Assembly: GCF_048569485.1 (NCBI RefSeq)
Contig: NC_134354.1
Span: forward strand, 683,425,637 to 683,489,636
Source: Anomaloglossus baeobatrachus
Lineage: Eukaryota; Chordata; Amphibia; Anura; Aromobatidae
Direction: 5' to 3'
Length of the DNA stretch: 64,000 nucleotides
Of the stretch, positions 25,619-35,892 are shown one piece after another. Each line of letters begins with the position of its first letter. Positions within the stretch are counted from its first letter, which is position 1. The notes below the pieces were generated by a model. The model worked only from the letters and a program-made list of their open reading frames with translations, had not been told where the DNA came from and made no database searches. Both the position numbers and the translations under genes were made by a program.

Positions 25619-26198
25619 GGCCGGCTTTGCACACTATGACATCGCAGGTGCGATGTCGGTGGGGTCAAATCGAAAGTGACGCACATCCGGCGTCACTTGC
25701 GATATCGTAGTGTGTAAAACCTTTTTGATACGATGAACGAGCGCAAAAGCGTCGTTATCGTATCATCGGTGCAGTCTCCGACATTTCCATAATGCCGGTG
25801 CAGCGACAGGTACGATGTTGTTCCTCGCTCCTGCGGCAGCACACATCGCTGTGTGTAAAGCCGCAGGAGCGAGGAACATCACCTTACCTGCGTCCCGGCT
25901 GCTATGAGAAGGAAGGAGGTGGGCGGGATGTTTACATCCTGCTCATCTCCGCCCCTCCGTTGCTATTGGCCACCTGCCGTGTGACGTCGTTGTGACGCCG
26001 CACGGCCGCCCCCTTAGGAAAGAAGTGGTTCGCCGGCCAGAGCGACGTCTCAGGACAGGTGAGTGCATGTGAAGCTGCCGTAGCGATAATGTTCACTACG
26101 GCAGCTATCACAAGATATCGCACGTACGACGGGGGCGGGGACTATCGCACTCGACATCGCAGCATCGGCATGCGATGTCGTAATGTGCAAAGCCGGCC
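25619..26198. mobile_element. PIF/Harbinger-like MITE, 580 bp
   Basis: Ends ggccggctttgcacac and tgtgcaaagccggcc are inverse copies flanked by TAA on both sides (25616-25618, 26199-26201). Subterminal 'gacatcgca/tgcgatgtc' modules repeat in both orientations. No transposase. Confidence 0.85.
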
Positions 26199-26587
26199 TA
26201 AGGCTATACGCCAACTTTGGCTGCAAATTTGGTACCGTGACCAAAAACGTTTGTGTCACTGCTTCATCCCAGCGTAATACAAATGACAGGAGCCGCATTG
26301 GGAGTTCCACAACCACAGCAAGCAAGTCACAAATAATCAAAGCCAATAGTTTTGGGGGTTTTTTTTTAGACTTGTTTGTCGTAGATACCTTTTTGGAGTC
26401 GCAGTTTGACCCCAGTCAATCTGTGTCCTTTTGACCTGTGTTGCGGCCAAAGTCACTGTGTGGTCCCAGCCTAATTGTTTATAATGCTTTCACCAGTATA
26501 CATGGTGGTCATATTAGGTGTTGCTGCTTTGTCTTGTTTCAAGTAAATGGGATAAAATTTGCAATTCCCAGCATGGCTGCTACTATA

Positions 26588-26814
26588 CAGTCATGGCCAA
26601 AAGTGTTGGCACCCTATACCTTGTTCCATAAAACAAAGTATTTGTCCCTGAAACTTATTGCAATTACACATGTTTTGTCATACAAATGATTACCGTATAT
26701 CATTTATGTGTATTGGAACAACACAAAAATATAGAGAATAAAAAGGCAAATTGAACAAATTTCCCACACAACTGCAAGATTGGACGGGACAAAATTGTAG
26801 GCCCCTTTCCAAAA
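26588..26814 (+). mobile_element. Tc1-like transposon, 5' part
   Basis: Starts cagtcatggccaaaagtgt after TA, a well-known Tc1-type end, and continues as the expected leader up to aattgtaggcccc/tttccaaaattgaaa. It is interrupted at about 26814 by a Penelope-like insertion and resumes at about 30206 (aaaattgtgggtaaacaac). Confidence 0.8.
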
Positions 26815-27712
26815 TTGAAAAAAAGAAAAAAAAATGGGATCCAGCACTCTAAAACCTCACTTTTATTGAAGATCCATAGAAAACATCTGAAAATAAAACC
26901 TAGATGAAGGCCACATTGGTTTACGCATTTCTGGATATTCACCCCTTAATCATAACCTAAACTGGTGTATTCTAAAAATTTAAAGGGAACAGCGAGGGGT
27001 CACACTCACTCACAAAAAATGTAATCGTTTTCTAACTAAAAACAGTTAATACATATATCAAAGAAGAATAAAAACATGACAAAAAATCCATAAAAATACA
27101 AATATTACAATGCTAATTATGAAGGATAATATCTGTCAGTTTATTCAATCTTTTATGGTATGATGTCTCCAACATTAATATCCAGTAGGCTTCACGATTG
27201 AATAAAGTCCGCTTTCTATTTCCTCCTTGTATTGATGAAAAAATTACTTCCAGAGCAAAAAGCTCAAAACTTGAAAGATCGCCTTTGTGGGTCTGTAAAA
27301 AATGTTTTGAGACATTTGAGGGATTTATTGCATCAACATTATATAAATCCCTCAAATGTTCACATATCCCTTGTCTCAATTGTCTAGTTGTACAGCCAAC
27401 ATAGTTCATATCACATATTTTACAGTGGACACAGTGCACCACAAAATTACTACCACAGTATATGAATTGTTTTATCACATGATAATTATTTTGACCTTTT
27501 TAGTTGAACTTTATGCATTTGTTTCGCATATAAACAAGAACCACATTTATTTGTTCCACATTTGTGAAAACAGCTGGTGTAAGCCATGTTTTTCTATCAG
27601 TATTTAAATCATGAGAAACTAAACTGGGAGAAAGAATAGGAGCTAGTGTAGGGTATTTTTTTAGCTGAAAAAAGACACCCATTCTCCATAATATTTTTTA
27701 AAAATGTATCAC
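26815..27712 (-). mobile_element. Penelope-like retroelement, 3' part (copy 1)
   Basis: The minus strand encodes a GIY-YIG endonuclease (27113-27478) followed by a 3' region with a degenerate hammerhead-like core near 26920-26950 (inverse reads gattaagggg...ccagaaatgcgt). 5'-truncated: no reverse transcriptase. Copy 2 at 29285-30150 is in the opposite orientation, so the two stand head to head with the truncated 5' sides facing. Confidence 0.85.
27113..27478 (-). pseudogene. GIY-YIG endonuclease domain of a Penelope-like element
   Basis: 121 codons with VHCKICDMNYVGCTTRQL, then EHLRDLYNVD and SKHFLQTHKGD. This is the GIY-YIG nuclease that follows the reverse transcriptase in Penelope-like elements: the YVG triad, the arginine in TTRQLRQ and the glutamate in CEH are present, and the C-x2-C pair upstream is usual. 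It would nick target DNA for insertion. Only this C-terminal domain remains, so the element cannot move by itself. Not a host SLX1-type gene: the termini and the inverted partner identify the element. Confidence 0.85.
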
Positions 27713-27736
27713 TTTGCAGCATAGGTAATTTCTTTT

Positions 27737-27921
<185 letters not shown>

Positions 27922-27949
27922 CTGATTATATTCTTTTGGTGATTTCTTT

Positions 27950-28117
27950 TTTTATGTATTACCGTATTTTTTGTTTTACAAGACGCACCTCCAATTTGGA
28001 AGGAAAAAAATAGTGTCCGTCTTAAAATCCGGTGATGTCTTACCAGAGGTGGGGCGGCAGCGGTAGTGGAGCAGGGTCAGAGGAGGGAGGGGTGGTGCTG
28101 GAGTAGGGCGATGCTGC
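27950..28117. repeat. Fragment of 'taccgtattttttg...aagacgcacc' repeat
   Basis: The sequence taccgtattttttgtttta and aagacgcacctccaatttgg resembles a dispersed vertebrate repeat with this end. Cut by the LTR insertion at 28118. Short continuation ctgccgtcgg at 29273. Confidence 0.4.
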
Positions 28118-29272
28118 TGTACCACCCCAGCGCCAGCAGCCAGGCTGCTGCTCGGATCCGGATCCACGGTGGCTCAAGGGATCTTAAGACCCGGGAGGGG
28201 CCGCGCGGACACTCGAAATGAAAGGGGGGTATTTACAAGGGATTTTGTTATTAAAGTTCGTGACACCACCCACGGTGCGTGGTAAGGTGTAGTACCACCG
28301 CTGCTATGGATAGCGCCCGGTGGCGATGGTTTGGCAGCTAGATGTTTAACCCCTCCGTGGGTAGGGGGAGAGTGCCCCGGGGCTTGGTGGTGGTGAAAGG
28401 GGAGCACTGTTGGGAAGGAAAGGGTCACTGCGTTCTCACTCAGTCCAATAACACTGACACTGACAACTTGTAAACTGGAATTCTTAGCACTGCTGTAGCA
28501 GGGAGGGAGTAGGCTGGGATCTGTGCCCGATGGTGTTGCTTGTTAGCCTGTGACCTTTTCCTTGCCACTTTCTTGACTAGTTGGCCCCTGTAGTGTGAAA
28601 CTAGTCGGATCCCGCTCACCCGTATGGCTACCGGAGTGAGCTTGCCCTCAGGGTTCACACTTGGGATTTTCTGGACTGTGTATTGGGTAAGTCCTATCCC
28701 CCTCGTTGCGCTAGTACCATGATTTTGAAGCGGGTGGAGGACGAATCATGAAGTCTTCGCCCTCGTCGGGTAAATTACCAGGACACTTGAAGCTACTTCC
28801 CGACCTAGGGTCCACGTACCCTGCCGTGCCCTGGCCCCTGACCAGAGATGGCTCAAGGCCGCCGGCTGCTCTCCTTGGCAGTTCCGTGCCCCTTGACACG
28901 ATCCCCTGCGACCGGGGTTCCAGCTCCTACCAGGTCCAGACCAACGTCTGCCACCTAGTAACTGAGGAGCCCAGCTCCTAACCTCCTTCAACAGCTTGTG
29001 ACTTCTCCTCTCGAGAGTCACCACTCAATTGACTTGCTCCTGACACTCCTGACCCTCCCTTACCAACCCCCCAAGTGGGCGGCACTATTCCCTTCAGGCT
29101 ACCCATTGGTGTGTCTGGTGAGTGTGGTGCAGAGTGTTTTCTAGGGTTTCTGATTGGCTCGTTCTTAGCAACACCAAAGGCCAGGGACCCGTAACCAAGG
29201 AGGAGATAGTCACCATGCAGAAGGGCAGATTGCACAATGTCCTGTGACGAGCTGATAGGCCACAGCGTCACA
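28118..29272 (-). mobile_element. Solo LTR, 1155 bp
   Basis: Starts tgtaccaccccag and ends cacagcgtcaca with a perfect 4-bp duplication ctgc (28114-28117, 29273-29276). Shares the module gttcgtgacaccacc near its left side with the LTRs at 47322, 47667 and 54133, so it belongs to the same broad group. The orientation is inferred from that module. Confidence 0.85.
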
Positions 29273-29284
29273 CTGCCGTCGGTA

Positions 29285-30150
29285 AATTTTTAAAAAATAT
29301 TATGGAGAATGGGTGTTTGGTTTTTTTTTTAGCTCCTATTCTTTCTCCCAGTTTAGTTTCTCATGATTTAAATACTGATAGAAAAACATGGCTTACACCA
29401 GCTGTTTTCACAAATGTGGAACAAATAAATGTGGTTCTTGTTTATATGCGAAACAAATGCATAAAGTTCAACTAAAAAGGTCAAAATAATTATCATGTGA
29501 TAAAACAATTCATAAACTGTGGTAGTAATTTTGTGGTGCACTGTGTCCACTGTAAAATATGTGATATGAACTATGTTGGCTGTACAACTAGACAATTGAG
29601 ACAAGGGATTTGTGAACATTTGAGGGATTCATATAATGTTGATGCAATAAATCCCTCAAATGTCTCAAAACATTTTTTACAGACCCACAAAGGCGATCTT
29701 TCAAGTTTTGAGTTTCTCTTGCACTGGAAATGATTTTCATCAAAAAGAGGAGGACTTTATTCAATCGTGAAGCCTACGGGATATTAATGTTGCAAACGTC
29801 ATACCCTAATGGTTTGAATAAATGCACAGATGTTATCCTTCATTATTAGAATTGTAATATTTGTATTTTTATGCTTTTTTAATGTTTTTATTCTGTTTTG
29901 ATATATGTATGAACTGTTTTTGGTTAGAAAAGGGTTAACATTTTTGTGAGTAGGTGTGACCCCTTGCTGTTCCCTTTAAATTCTTTAAACATCAAACCAG
30001 TTCAGGTTATGATTAAGGGGTGAATACCCAGAACCGCGTAAACCAATGTGGCATTGTCTATGTCCTGTTTACAGATGTTGTTTATGGATCTTCAATAAAT
30101 GTAAGGTTTTATAGTGCTGGATCGCATTTTTTTTTCTTTTTTCCATTTAC
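29285..30150 (+). mobile_element. Penelope-like retroelement, 3' part (copy 2)
   Basis: Inverse, slightly diverged copy of 26815-27712. Encodes the same GIY-YIG domain start (29497-29733) with MIKQFINCGSNFVVHCVHCK and YVGCTTRQLRQGICEHLRD, then loses the frame. The 3' region includes a degenerate hammerhead-like core at about 30009-30040 (gattaagggg-tgaa-taccc-agaaccgcgt). Both copies begin at nearly the same internal point (atattatggagaatgggtg), which fits a linked insertion rather than two independent ones. Confidence 0.85.
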
Positions 30151-30205
30151 TTGTGGATTTTCAGATCCATGCCCTTACACAGGTGAAGCCGGTCTTTTTT
30201 TCCCT

Positions 30206-30256
30206 TCCTAAAATTGTGGGTAAACAACTTTGATGTTCAGACTTACCTGAGGCAAG
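30206..30256 (+). mobile_element. Tc1-like transposon, middle piece
   Basis: The sequence ttcctaaaattgtgggtaaa to ctgaggcaag continues the Tc1-like leader broken off at 26814 and is interrupted again by the MITE at 30260. Confidence 0.65.
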
Positions 30257-30259
30257 TAA

Positions 30260-30808
30260 AGGGGGCTTTACACGCAACGACATTGCTAATGAGATGTCGT
30301 TGCGGGTCACGGAATTCGTGACGCACATCCGACCTCGTTAGTGACGTCGTTGCGTGTGACATGTATGAGCGATCGCTAACGATCAAAATTACTCACCTAA
30401 TCGTTGATCGTTGACACGTCATTCTAATCACAAGTATCGTTGCTGTTGCAGGACGCAGGTTGTTTGTCGTTCCTGTGGCAGCACACATCGCTACGTGTGA
30501 CACCCCAGGAACGAGGAACAACAGCTTACCTGTGTCCTCCGGCAACGAGGTGGGCGTGACTTTCTTTCGGCTGCTCTCCGCCCCTTCGCTTCTATTGGAC
30601 GGCTGCCGTGTGACGCCGCACGAACTGCCCCCTTATAAAGGAGGCGGTTCGCCGGCCACAGTGACGTCGCTAATCAGGTAAGTCCGTGTGACAGGTCCTA
30701 GCGATGTTGTGCGCCACGGGAAATGATTTGCCCGTGACGCACAACCGACAGGAGCAGGTGCTTTCACGAGCGACATCGCTAACGATATCGCTGAGTGTAA
30801 AGCAGCCT
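30260..30808. mobile_element. PIF/Harbinger-like MITE, 549 bp
   Basis: Ends agggggctttacac and gtgtaaagcagcct are inverse copies with two mismatches, flanked by TAA (30257-30259) and TTA (30809-30811), a TWA target with one mutation. Rejoining the flanks restores the Tc1-like leader (caagtaa|caggtgtggg), which supports the boundaries. Confidence 0.8.
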
Positions 30809-30811
30809 TTA

Positions 30812-31330
30812 CAGGTGTGGGCAATATGAAAATCACACCGGAAACTAGACTAAAAGGGGAGATGTTATCTCAATCTTTTCATTTTCGTTTCTGTATGCTA
30901 CACTAAGTATGAAGAACAGAAAGAAAAGAAGAGAACTGTCTGAGGACTTGAGAACCAAAATTGTTGAAAATATCAAAAGTCCATAGATCCATATGGATCA
31001 TATGAACATATCCAGAGATCTTGATGTTCCTTTATTCACATTGATGTTTACAACCCATCGCACTTTAGCTAATCTCCATTGATGTGGACAGTAGAGAAAA
31101 ATTGATGAAAGGTTGCAACACAGGATAGTCCGGATGGTGGATAAGCAGCCCCAAGCAAGTTCCAAAGAAATTCAAGCCGTCTGCAGACTTAGAGTGCATC
31201 AGTGTCAGCGCAAACTATCCGTCAACACTTGCATGAAATTAAATACTATGGCAGGAGACCCAGCCAGGAGGACCCCACTGCTGACACAAAGACATTAAAA
31301 AGCTAGATTAATCTGCGAAACCTTTTAAAG
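30812..31330 (+). pseudogene. Tc1-like transposase, N-terminal remnant
   Basis: From about 30909 the + strand reads MKNRKKRRELSEDLRTKIVE, then after breaks KIDERLQHRIVRMVDKQPQ, SSKEIQAVCRL and RRTPLLTQRH. This is the paired HTH DNA-binding half of a Tc1 transposase. Several stops and shifts are present and the catalytic DDE half is absent; sequence after 31330 is not Tc1-like. It belongs with the pieces at 26588 and 30206. Confidence 0.85.
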
Positions 31331-31867
31331 AGCTTTATAATATAGAGATTACTTTTTAAACACCTATTGTCTTAAAAAAAAAAAAAGAATTATAATTAGA
31401 AATCGTCCATTTACACATTTTTCGATTTCTGCTCACTTTTTATGAGAGTAAAATTTACCCATGTGGTTGATTTGACAGAGTCTTCCATGTTTGAGATCTA
31501 GTAGCATGTTCCTCTGTTTAGCTACTTGCTATAATGCATAGGTCCAGACTGGTCCTAAGCTTAGGGGAGTCGCCATTGTGATTTGGCAGAGGGCTAAAGT
31601 AGACCAAAGTGAATGATTTAGTTAGAATTTTACAACTTGTTATGGGCCTTCAGGACAATATTTGAAGTTGCAGGGGTTGAGGGCGAATGTACATATAGCA
31701 TGAATGGGATCTTCTGGTAGCGACTTACACAAAATATTCAAATTTTAGATAAAGACAGCAAAGCAATGAGTTGTGCAGTATGGGTCTGTCCCATGAAACC
31801 CTGATAAGTCTGCTAGTTCAATCCCGTGATGAGAAACTAGGAGTGTGGACCCAGACAGTAATAGTAA

Positions 31868-32059
31868 GGCTGGAGTCACAATTGCGTGTAATTTGCGTGA
31901 AGATCATCTCATACTGCTCGGACTGGCCAGTGGCTCTCCTGACAGGAGCATGTAAACTACATAGAAATACATGCGGCTGACCTGCTCCTGTCAGGAGAGC
32001 CGCAGCTGGTCCAGGCAATGCGATCCTCACGTGGGTCACACAGAAGTGTGACTCTAGCC
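31868..32059. mobile_element. Short PIF/Harbinger-like MITE, 192 bp
   Basis: Ends ggctggagtcaca and tgtgactctagcc, flanked by TAA on both sides (31865-31867, 32060-32062). The centre is a hairpin (ggctctcctgacaggagca / tgctcctgtcaggagagcc). Confidence 0.8.
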
Positions 32060-32062
32060 TAA

Positions 32063-32625
32063 GGGCCATTAGCATCTCTCTTCTCTGACTAATAAATAGG
32101 GGTCTGCTTGAGGGGGGGTTCCCCTTTATAATGTCTCTATGCCCTTTAACAGAAAGAATTTGACTGGTTTTAATGAAACTCAGTTTAAACATTTTTAGGA
32201 CTTGTTTAGTATTCTAATGTCATTTTAGGGACTCATTGTCTACAGGAATCAATGATGATCAGAGGCATCACTTCTTGGAAATTAGGGAGTTACATACCCT
32301 TCACTCCTCTAGATTGAGCTTAGCCAACATCTGATCTTGCCATAACCCCAGCATTCTGTCATTTAGTCTGGATAAATCATGTGTTTGTATTGGTATCACA
32401 ATAAAATAATTCACATATGACTTCCCAGATGTCGCATAGTGTGATAGATGATGATATCACAGTGTCTTAATTTAGTGTAATAATGCTTGTGCTAAAGTAA
32501 TATAGAAACTTCTATGAGATAACAACACAAAATAGACCAGAGAAGAAAGAGTTAACAACAGAATCAGCAAAAACAGTTCAAGTTAAAACGAGAACTAATG
32601 TTCTTACAGAACTGATGGGAAATTA
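32063..32625. other. Non-repetitive stretch upstream of the putative GPR84 promoter
   Basis: No transposon was recognised here, in contrast to most of the window; compatible with single-copy 5' flanking DNA. No coding signal. Confidence 0.4.
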
Positions 32626-32665
32626 TTGAGCAAGGTGGGGCTTTTAAGGAAAGACGTTATATAAA
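32626..32665 (+). promoter_or_regulatory. Putative GPR84 core promoter
   Basis: A TATA box (tatataaa, 32658-32665) lies 24 bp after a C/EBP-like site (ttgagcaag, 32626-32634). An ETS/PU.1-like core (caggaagtg) follows at about 32695. C/EBP and PU.1 drive myeloid genes, and GPR84 is known as a myeloid, inflammation-induced receptor. Assignment to GPR84 is inferred from position and strand only, 5 kb upstream of the coding exon. Confidence 0.35.
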
Positions 32666-32687
32666 GACAGCCTGAGCATACAAACTC

Positions 32688-32715
32688 AGATCATCAGGAA
32701 GTGTGAGTGCCTCTG
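32688..32715 (+). other. Putative non-coding first exon of GPR84
   Basis: About 24-30 bp after the TATA box, the sequence ctcagatcatcaggaagtg could contain the start site. It ends at a good splice donor ctg|gtgagtat (intron from 32716); another gtgagt begins at 32703. Candidate acceptors before the coding exon are tttgcag at about 37669 and ccattag at about 37656. Known GPR84 genes have the coding sequence on one exon, so a 5' untranslated exon would fit. Confidence 0.3.
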
Positions 32716-33905
32716 GTGAGTATATCGCAGCCGGCAGCGTCTTACACCAGTCTCGTGCTACAATTACGATGGTCTTACAGAACATTATTGTTAGGATAAA
32801 TACTATATATTGTATTTCTTACAAGGCAACCTTTAGTGTGTAATTTCAGGTTTACCAGAAAAATCATTAGAGTACAGGACTTTGTGATATAATTGTTTTA
32901 CTAAGTCATTATATTACAAGGATGCTAAGGGTTGGCAATGCACGTGTCCTGGGGGCCAGGGACCGATTCAACAGACTATTTTGCTTTTACAAGATCGTTA
33001 AAATATAAGGTTGACTGAATGTTTTCCCCTAGTGAAGAAAAGGACATAGGAATAACATCCCAGATTGGAGCGCTAATGGTATTTAAATTGATGGGCAATC
33101 TTCACGGTTACAAATATGCCTAAAAATCAGGACTTTTTAAAAAAAAAAAAAAAAAAAAAATTAATAATGTTTGCCTATAATTTTATTTTAGAAGATTATT
33201 TTTAAAGAGAATATGATATAGAACAAGTCAATTACTAGGGGCCAATATAATATTTGTGCATCATATACAGCTACCAAGGAGCCCAGTAGTTAATAGGGTT
33301 CCCAAAAAGTCAGTAATGTTTTTCATACATTATTGGTGGATTATTAGCGAAGCATAAAGATTGTGTTCAGTGACTTAGTGAATGGGCTCCTTGCTTCTTA
33401 ATATTACAGCATTATGTCCTACTGCTGCCTGTGTCTGTCCTGAGTAAACAAAAAAAGATTATTTGCCTAATATGAACTTTGTAATGAGGTTTTAGAGAGC
33501 TGATCATGGGGGTCTTGGATGTGAGATTGTGTGTTTTTTATATGCTAGCTGCTAGCACATAGATCATTTATATTATACGGCATATATAAAACGTAGGTAG
33601 CATACATAAATACATAGTAAGGCAAAGATCTTTACGGAATTAGTCATGGAGGGGTCTTTGGTGAAGAGGATTTGTTCATCTGTTATTTCAGAAAAATCCT
33701 CATAACTGTACAAATGAATTTTATGCAATAAAATATTTTCTGCAATTACGGTCACACTGCAACAGCACTGCCTGACTATACCCAAAAATTGTCAGATTTG
33801 ATTTTTTTAAAGGTTTTTGGAAAAGGAGGCATGTTTTTTTCCAGTCGCAACATATGCTAGATTTACTACTCATGTGTGACACTTTTTGGGCAAAATAAGC
33901 AGCTT
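32716..33905. other. Putative intron, unique sequence
   Basis: An A tract at about 33139-33160; otherwise no repeats or coding signal recognised. Confidence 0.4.
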
Positions 33906-34324
33906 AAAGGGTCTCTGTTAGCAGGTTTTTGCTACCTCATCTGAGAGCAGCATGATGTAGGCAGATAGATCTTGAATCCAATAATGTATAATTTAGATTA
34001 CTGGCTGCAGCCATTAGTACACAATTAGAATTTTTAGATTTAGCCATGTAGCAGAGTCCAGCGATCTGTCCCACCCACACCAGGCTCTCCTTAGAGATTG
34101 ACACCTCACTGTCAATGTACAATCAGAGGAGGGGGCGTGCCGGACTGCCTTGTGCTTGACATTGTAGTCCAAGTAATAAGATGTCCTGCTGGTTAAATAA
34201 ACGTAGTAATTAAACAACAGATTGGAGCTTGACAAGACAGACATCCCTGAATTATCTGTGTTAACCCTTGCATCATGCTGTCTTCAGATTACATAGCAAA
34301 AACCTGCTGACAGATTCCCTTTTA
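33906..34324. mobile_element. MITE with about 55-bp terminal inverted repeats
   Basis: Left end agggtctctgttagcaggt, then ttttgctacctcatctg; the right end is its inverse (cagattacatagcaaaa, cctgctgacagattccct). About 420 bp, non-coding. Same general type as 7628-8031 ('cctgtcagc' motif). Confidence 0.65.
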
Positions 34325-34689
34325 AAATATCCCGATTTTGGATGAAATGAAAAGAAAGTCTTACATGTGTCAAAGATACTGCACATTAAACTATTAAATC
34401 TATTAAACTACTTTTCACCACTGTAGACTATTTGATGTCTTTACTGACGGACTTGTCTGCATTTATGCCAACCAAATGTTTGACATCAATAGTAAATTTG
34501 ATGACTCTGAGATTCTTTTACAAAAAACTAAATAGTTTTCAAAGCCAGCTTACCCGTACACTCCTGTGTGTGGATTCCAGTATCAATCCAGAAGATAGTC
34601 CGCACGGAAAACCAGAGCAGGAGCCAGCCACGGGAAATCCAAATGAAAAAACTTTATAACTCCAGCGGACAAATTTGAGGATACAGATA

Positions 34690-35075
34690 TATATTAAAAA
34701 ATTTTTTGCATTTGCAAATCTTTATTTTGAAAATATTTCATAAAATTGGAGCCACACTTCTGGGCGGTGAAGGAAAAAGATTAGGAGTGGTAGCCTGCTT
34801 TGACTACGCGTTTCGGCATACAAGCGCCTTCTACATGGTCATGGAGACCATGTAGAAGGCGCTTGTACACCGAAACGCGTAGTCCAAGCAGGCTACCACT
34901 CCTAATCTTTTTCCTTCACCGCCCAGAAGTGTGGCTGCAATTTTGTGAGATTCTTTTAGAAGCTCCAAGTTTGCTGCTACTTTTTCTAAATGGCCAAAAG
35001 TGCTGTGGTTCATTGTTTGCTGTGTGTCACAAAGGAGTTATTAAAGGTACTACAAATATTTTTTAACAGAGGCAA
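34690..35075. repeat. Inverted repeat with hammerhead-like cores
   Basis: The arms 34742-34841 and 34852-34950 are nearly perfect inverse copies around 34846 (taaaattggagccacactt / gtgtggctgcaattttg). Each arm has agaaggcgcttgta-ca-ccgaaacgcg, resembling the stem II and GAAAC part of Penelope-type hammerhead ribozymes, and a match to the same kind of motif as at 26920 and 30009. Probably inverted 3' ends of a Penelope-like element. No protein remains. Confidence 0.6.
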
Positions 35076-35154
35076 GCAAATCAATTTGCAGAACCCTAGT
35101 CCATCAACCACCCAGTAGTCCAAAGCCACCAGATAGGAGCTCTATGAGCCTCCA

Positions 35155-35157
35155 CCA

Positions 35158-35189
<32 letters not shown>

Positions 35190-35370
35190 GCGCCATCAAT
35201 TCCATGGCGCTTTACATGTGAAAGGGGTATACATAATAGGGACAAGTACAATAATCATAAACAATACAAAGCACCGACTGGTACAGGAGGACAGAGGTCC
35301 CTGCCTGCGGGGTCTCAGTCTACAAGGGATAGGTGAGGATACAGTAGGTGAGGGTAAATTATTTTTTTAT
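35155..35370 (+). repeat. Dispersed repeat after an (ATT)n tract
   Basis: (ATT)n at about 35160-35189 runs into agcgccatcaattccatgg, cgctttacatgtg and gtacaggagg. This is a dispersed amphibian repeat type I recognise in outline but cannot name. Confidence 0.5.
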
Positions 35371-35759
35371 CAGCCTCCCCTGCTCTTCTTCTGCCAGAAC
35401 TGTCATGCATGTGTCACTCTGCAACAATCAATCTACAAAAACGAAGAGGCATAGGGGGGAATCTGGCAAGCAGGAGGTGGTTCACAGGGATCCCATCCAG
35501 AAGCCATAGCATACTGACATGGCAGCTGGACCAAGGGCTGAAGAATTGATTCACTCATCTCTATTAGTGACATTTTCAATAATTTTGCGGGGATGGGGGG
35601 TCTACTAAACCCAGCATGCTAAAAGTATTTGGTCATGAAGGCACTTTGATGGTCTTTCCTTTCAATAGGTCATCAAATAAGGATTGGTAGGCATAACCGA
35701 CCTACAAACCCCCCTAAAGGAGCAGTACAAAAGTGTTATCTGCCTATCTGCCTGTTTAT

Positions 35760-35892
35760 CCCAGAGTATGGTAGAGTGGAAGGGTCTTCAAGGGTCATCG
35801 GGTCCAACCCCCTGCACTAATCATCCCAGCTATGTGTTTATCCAGTTTCCGCTTGAAGATTTTCATTGATGGAGAGCTCAGTACCTCCTGAA
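35760..35892 (+). repeat. CR1-like LINE 3' fragment
   Basis: Contains gtagagtggaagggtcttc, ggtcatcgggtccaacccc and gtttccgcttgaagatttt, typical of a short CR1-like 3' untranslated fragment common in amphibian DNA. 5'-truncated, non-coding. Confidence 0.5.

Noticed and set aside
27113-27478. Host SLX1-like GIY-YIG nuclease gene
   Set aside because: An inverted second copy, the hammerhead-like 3' region and the sequence type identify a Penelope-like element.
32610-32625. NF-kB site (gatgggaaattat) near the putative GPR84 promoter
   Set aside because: Lacks the 3' half of the consensus (GGGRNNYYCC); only a half-site.
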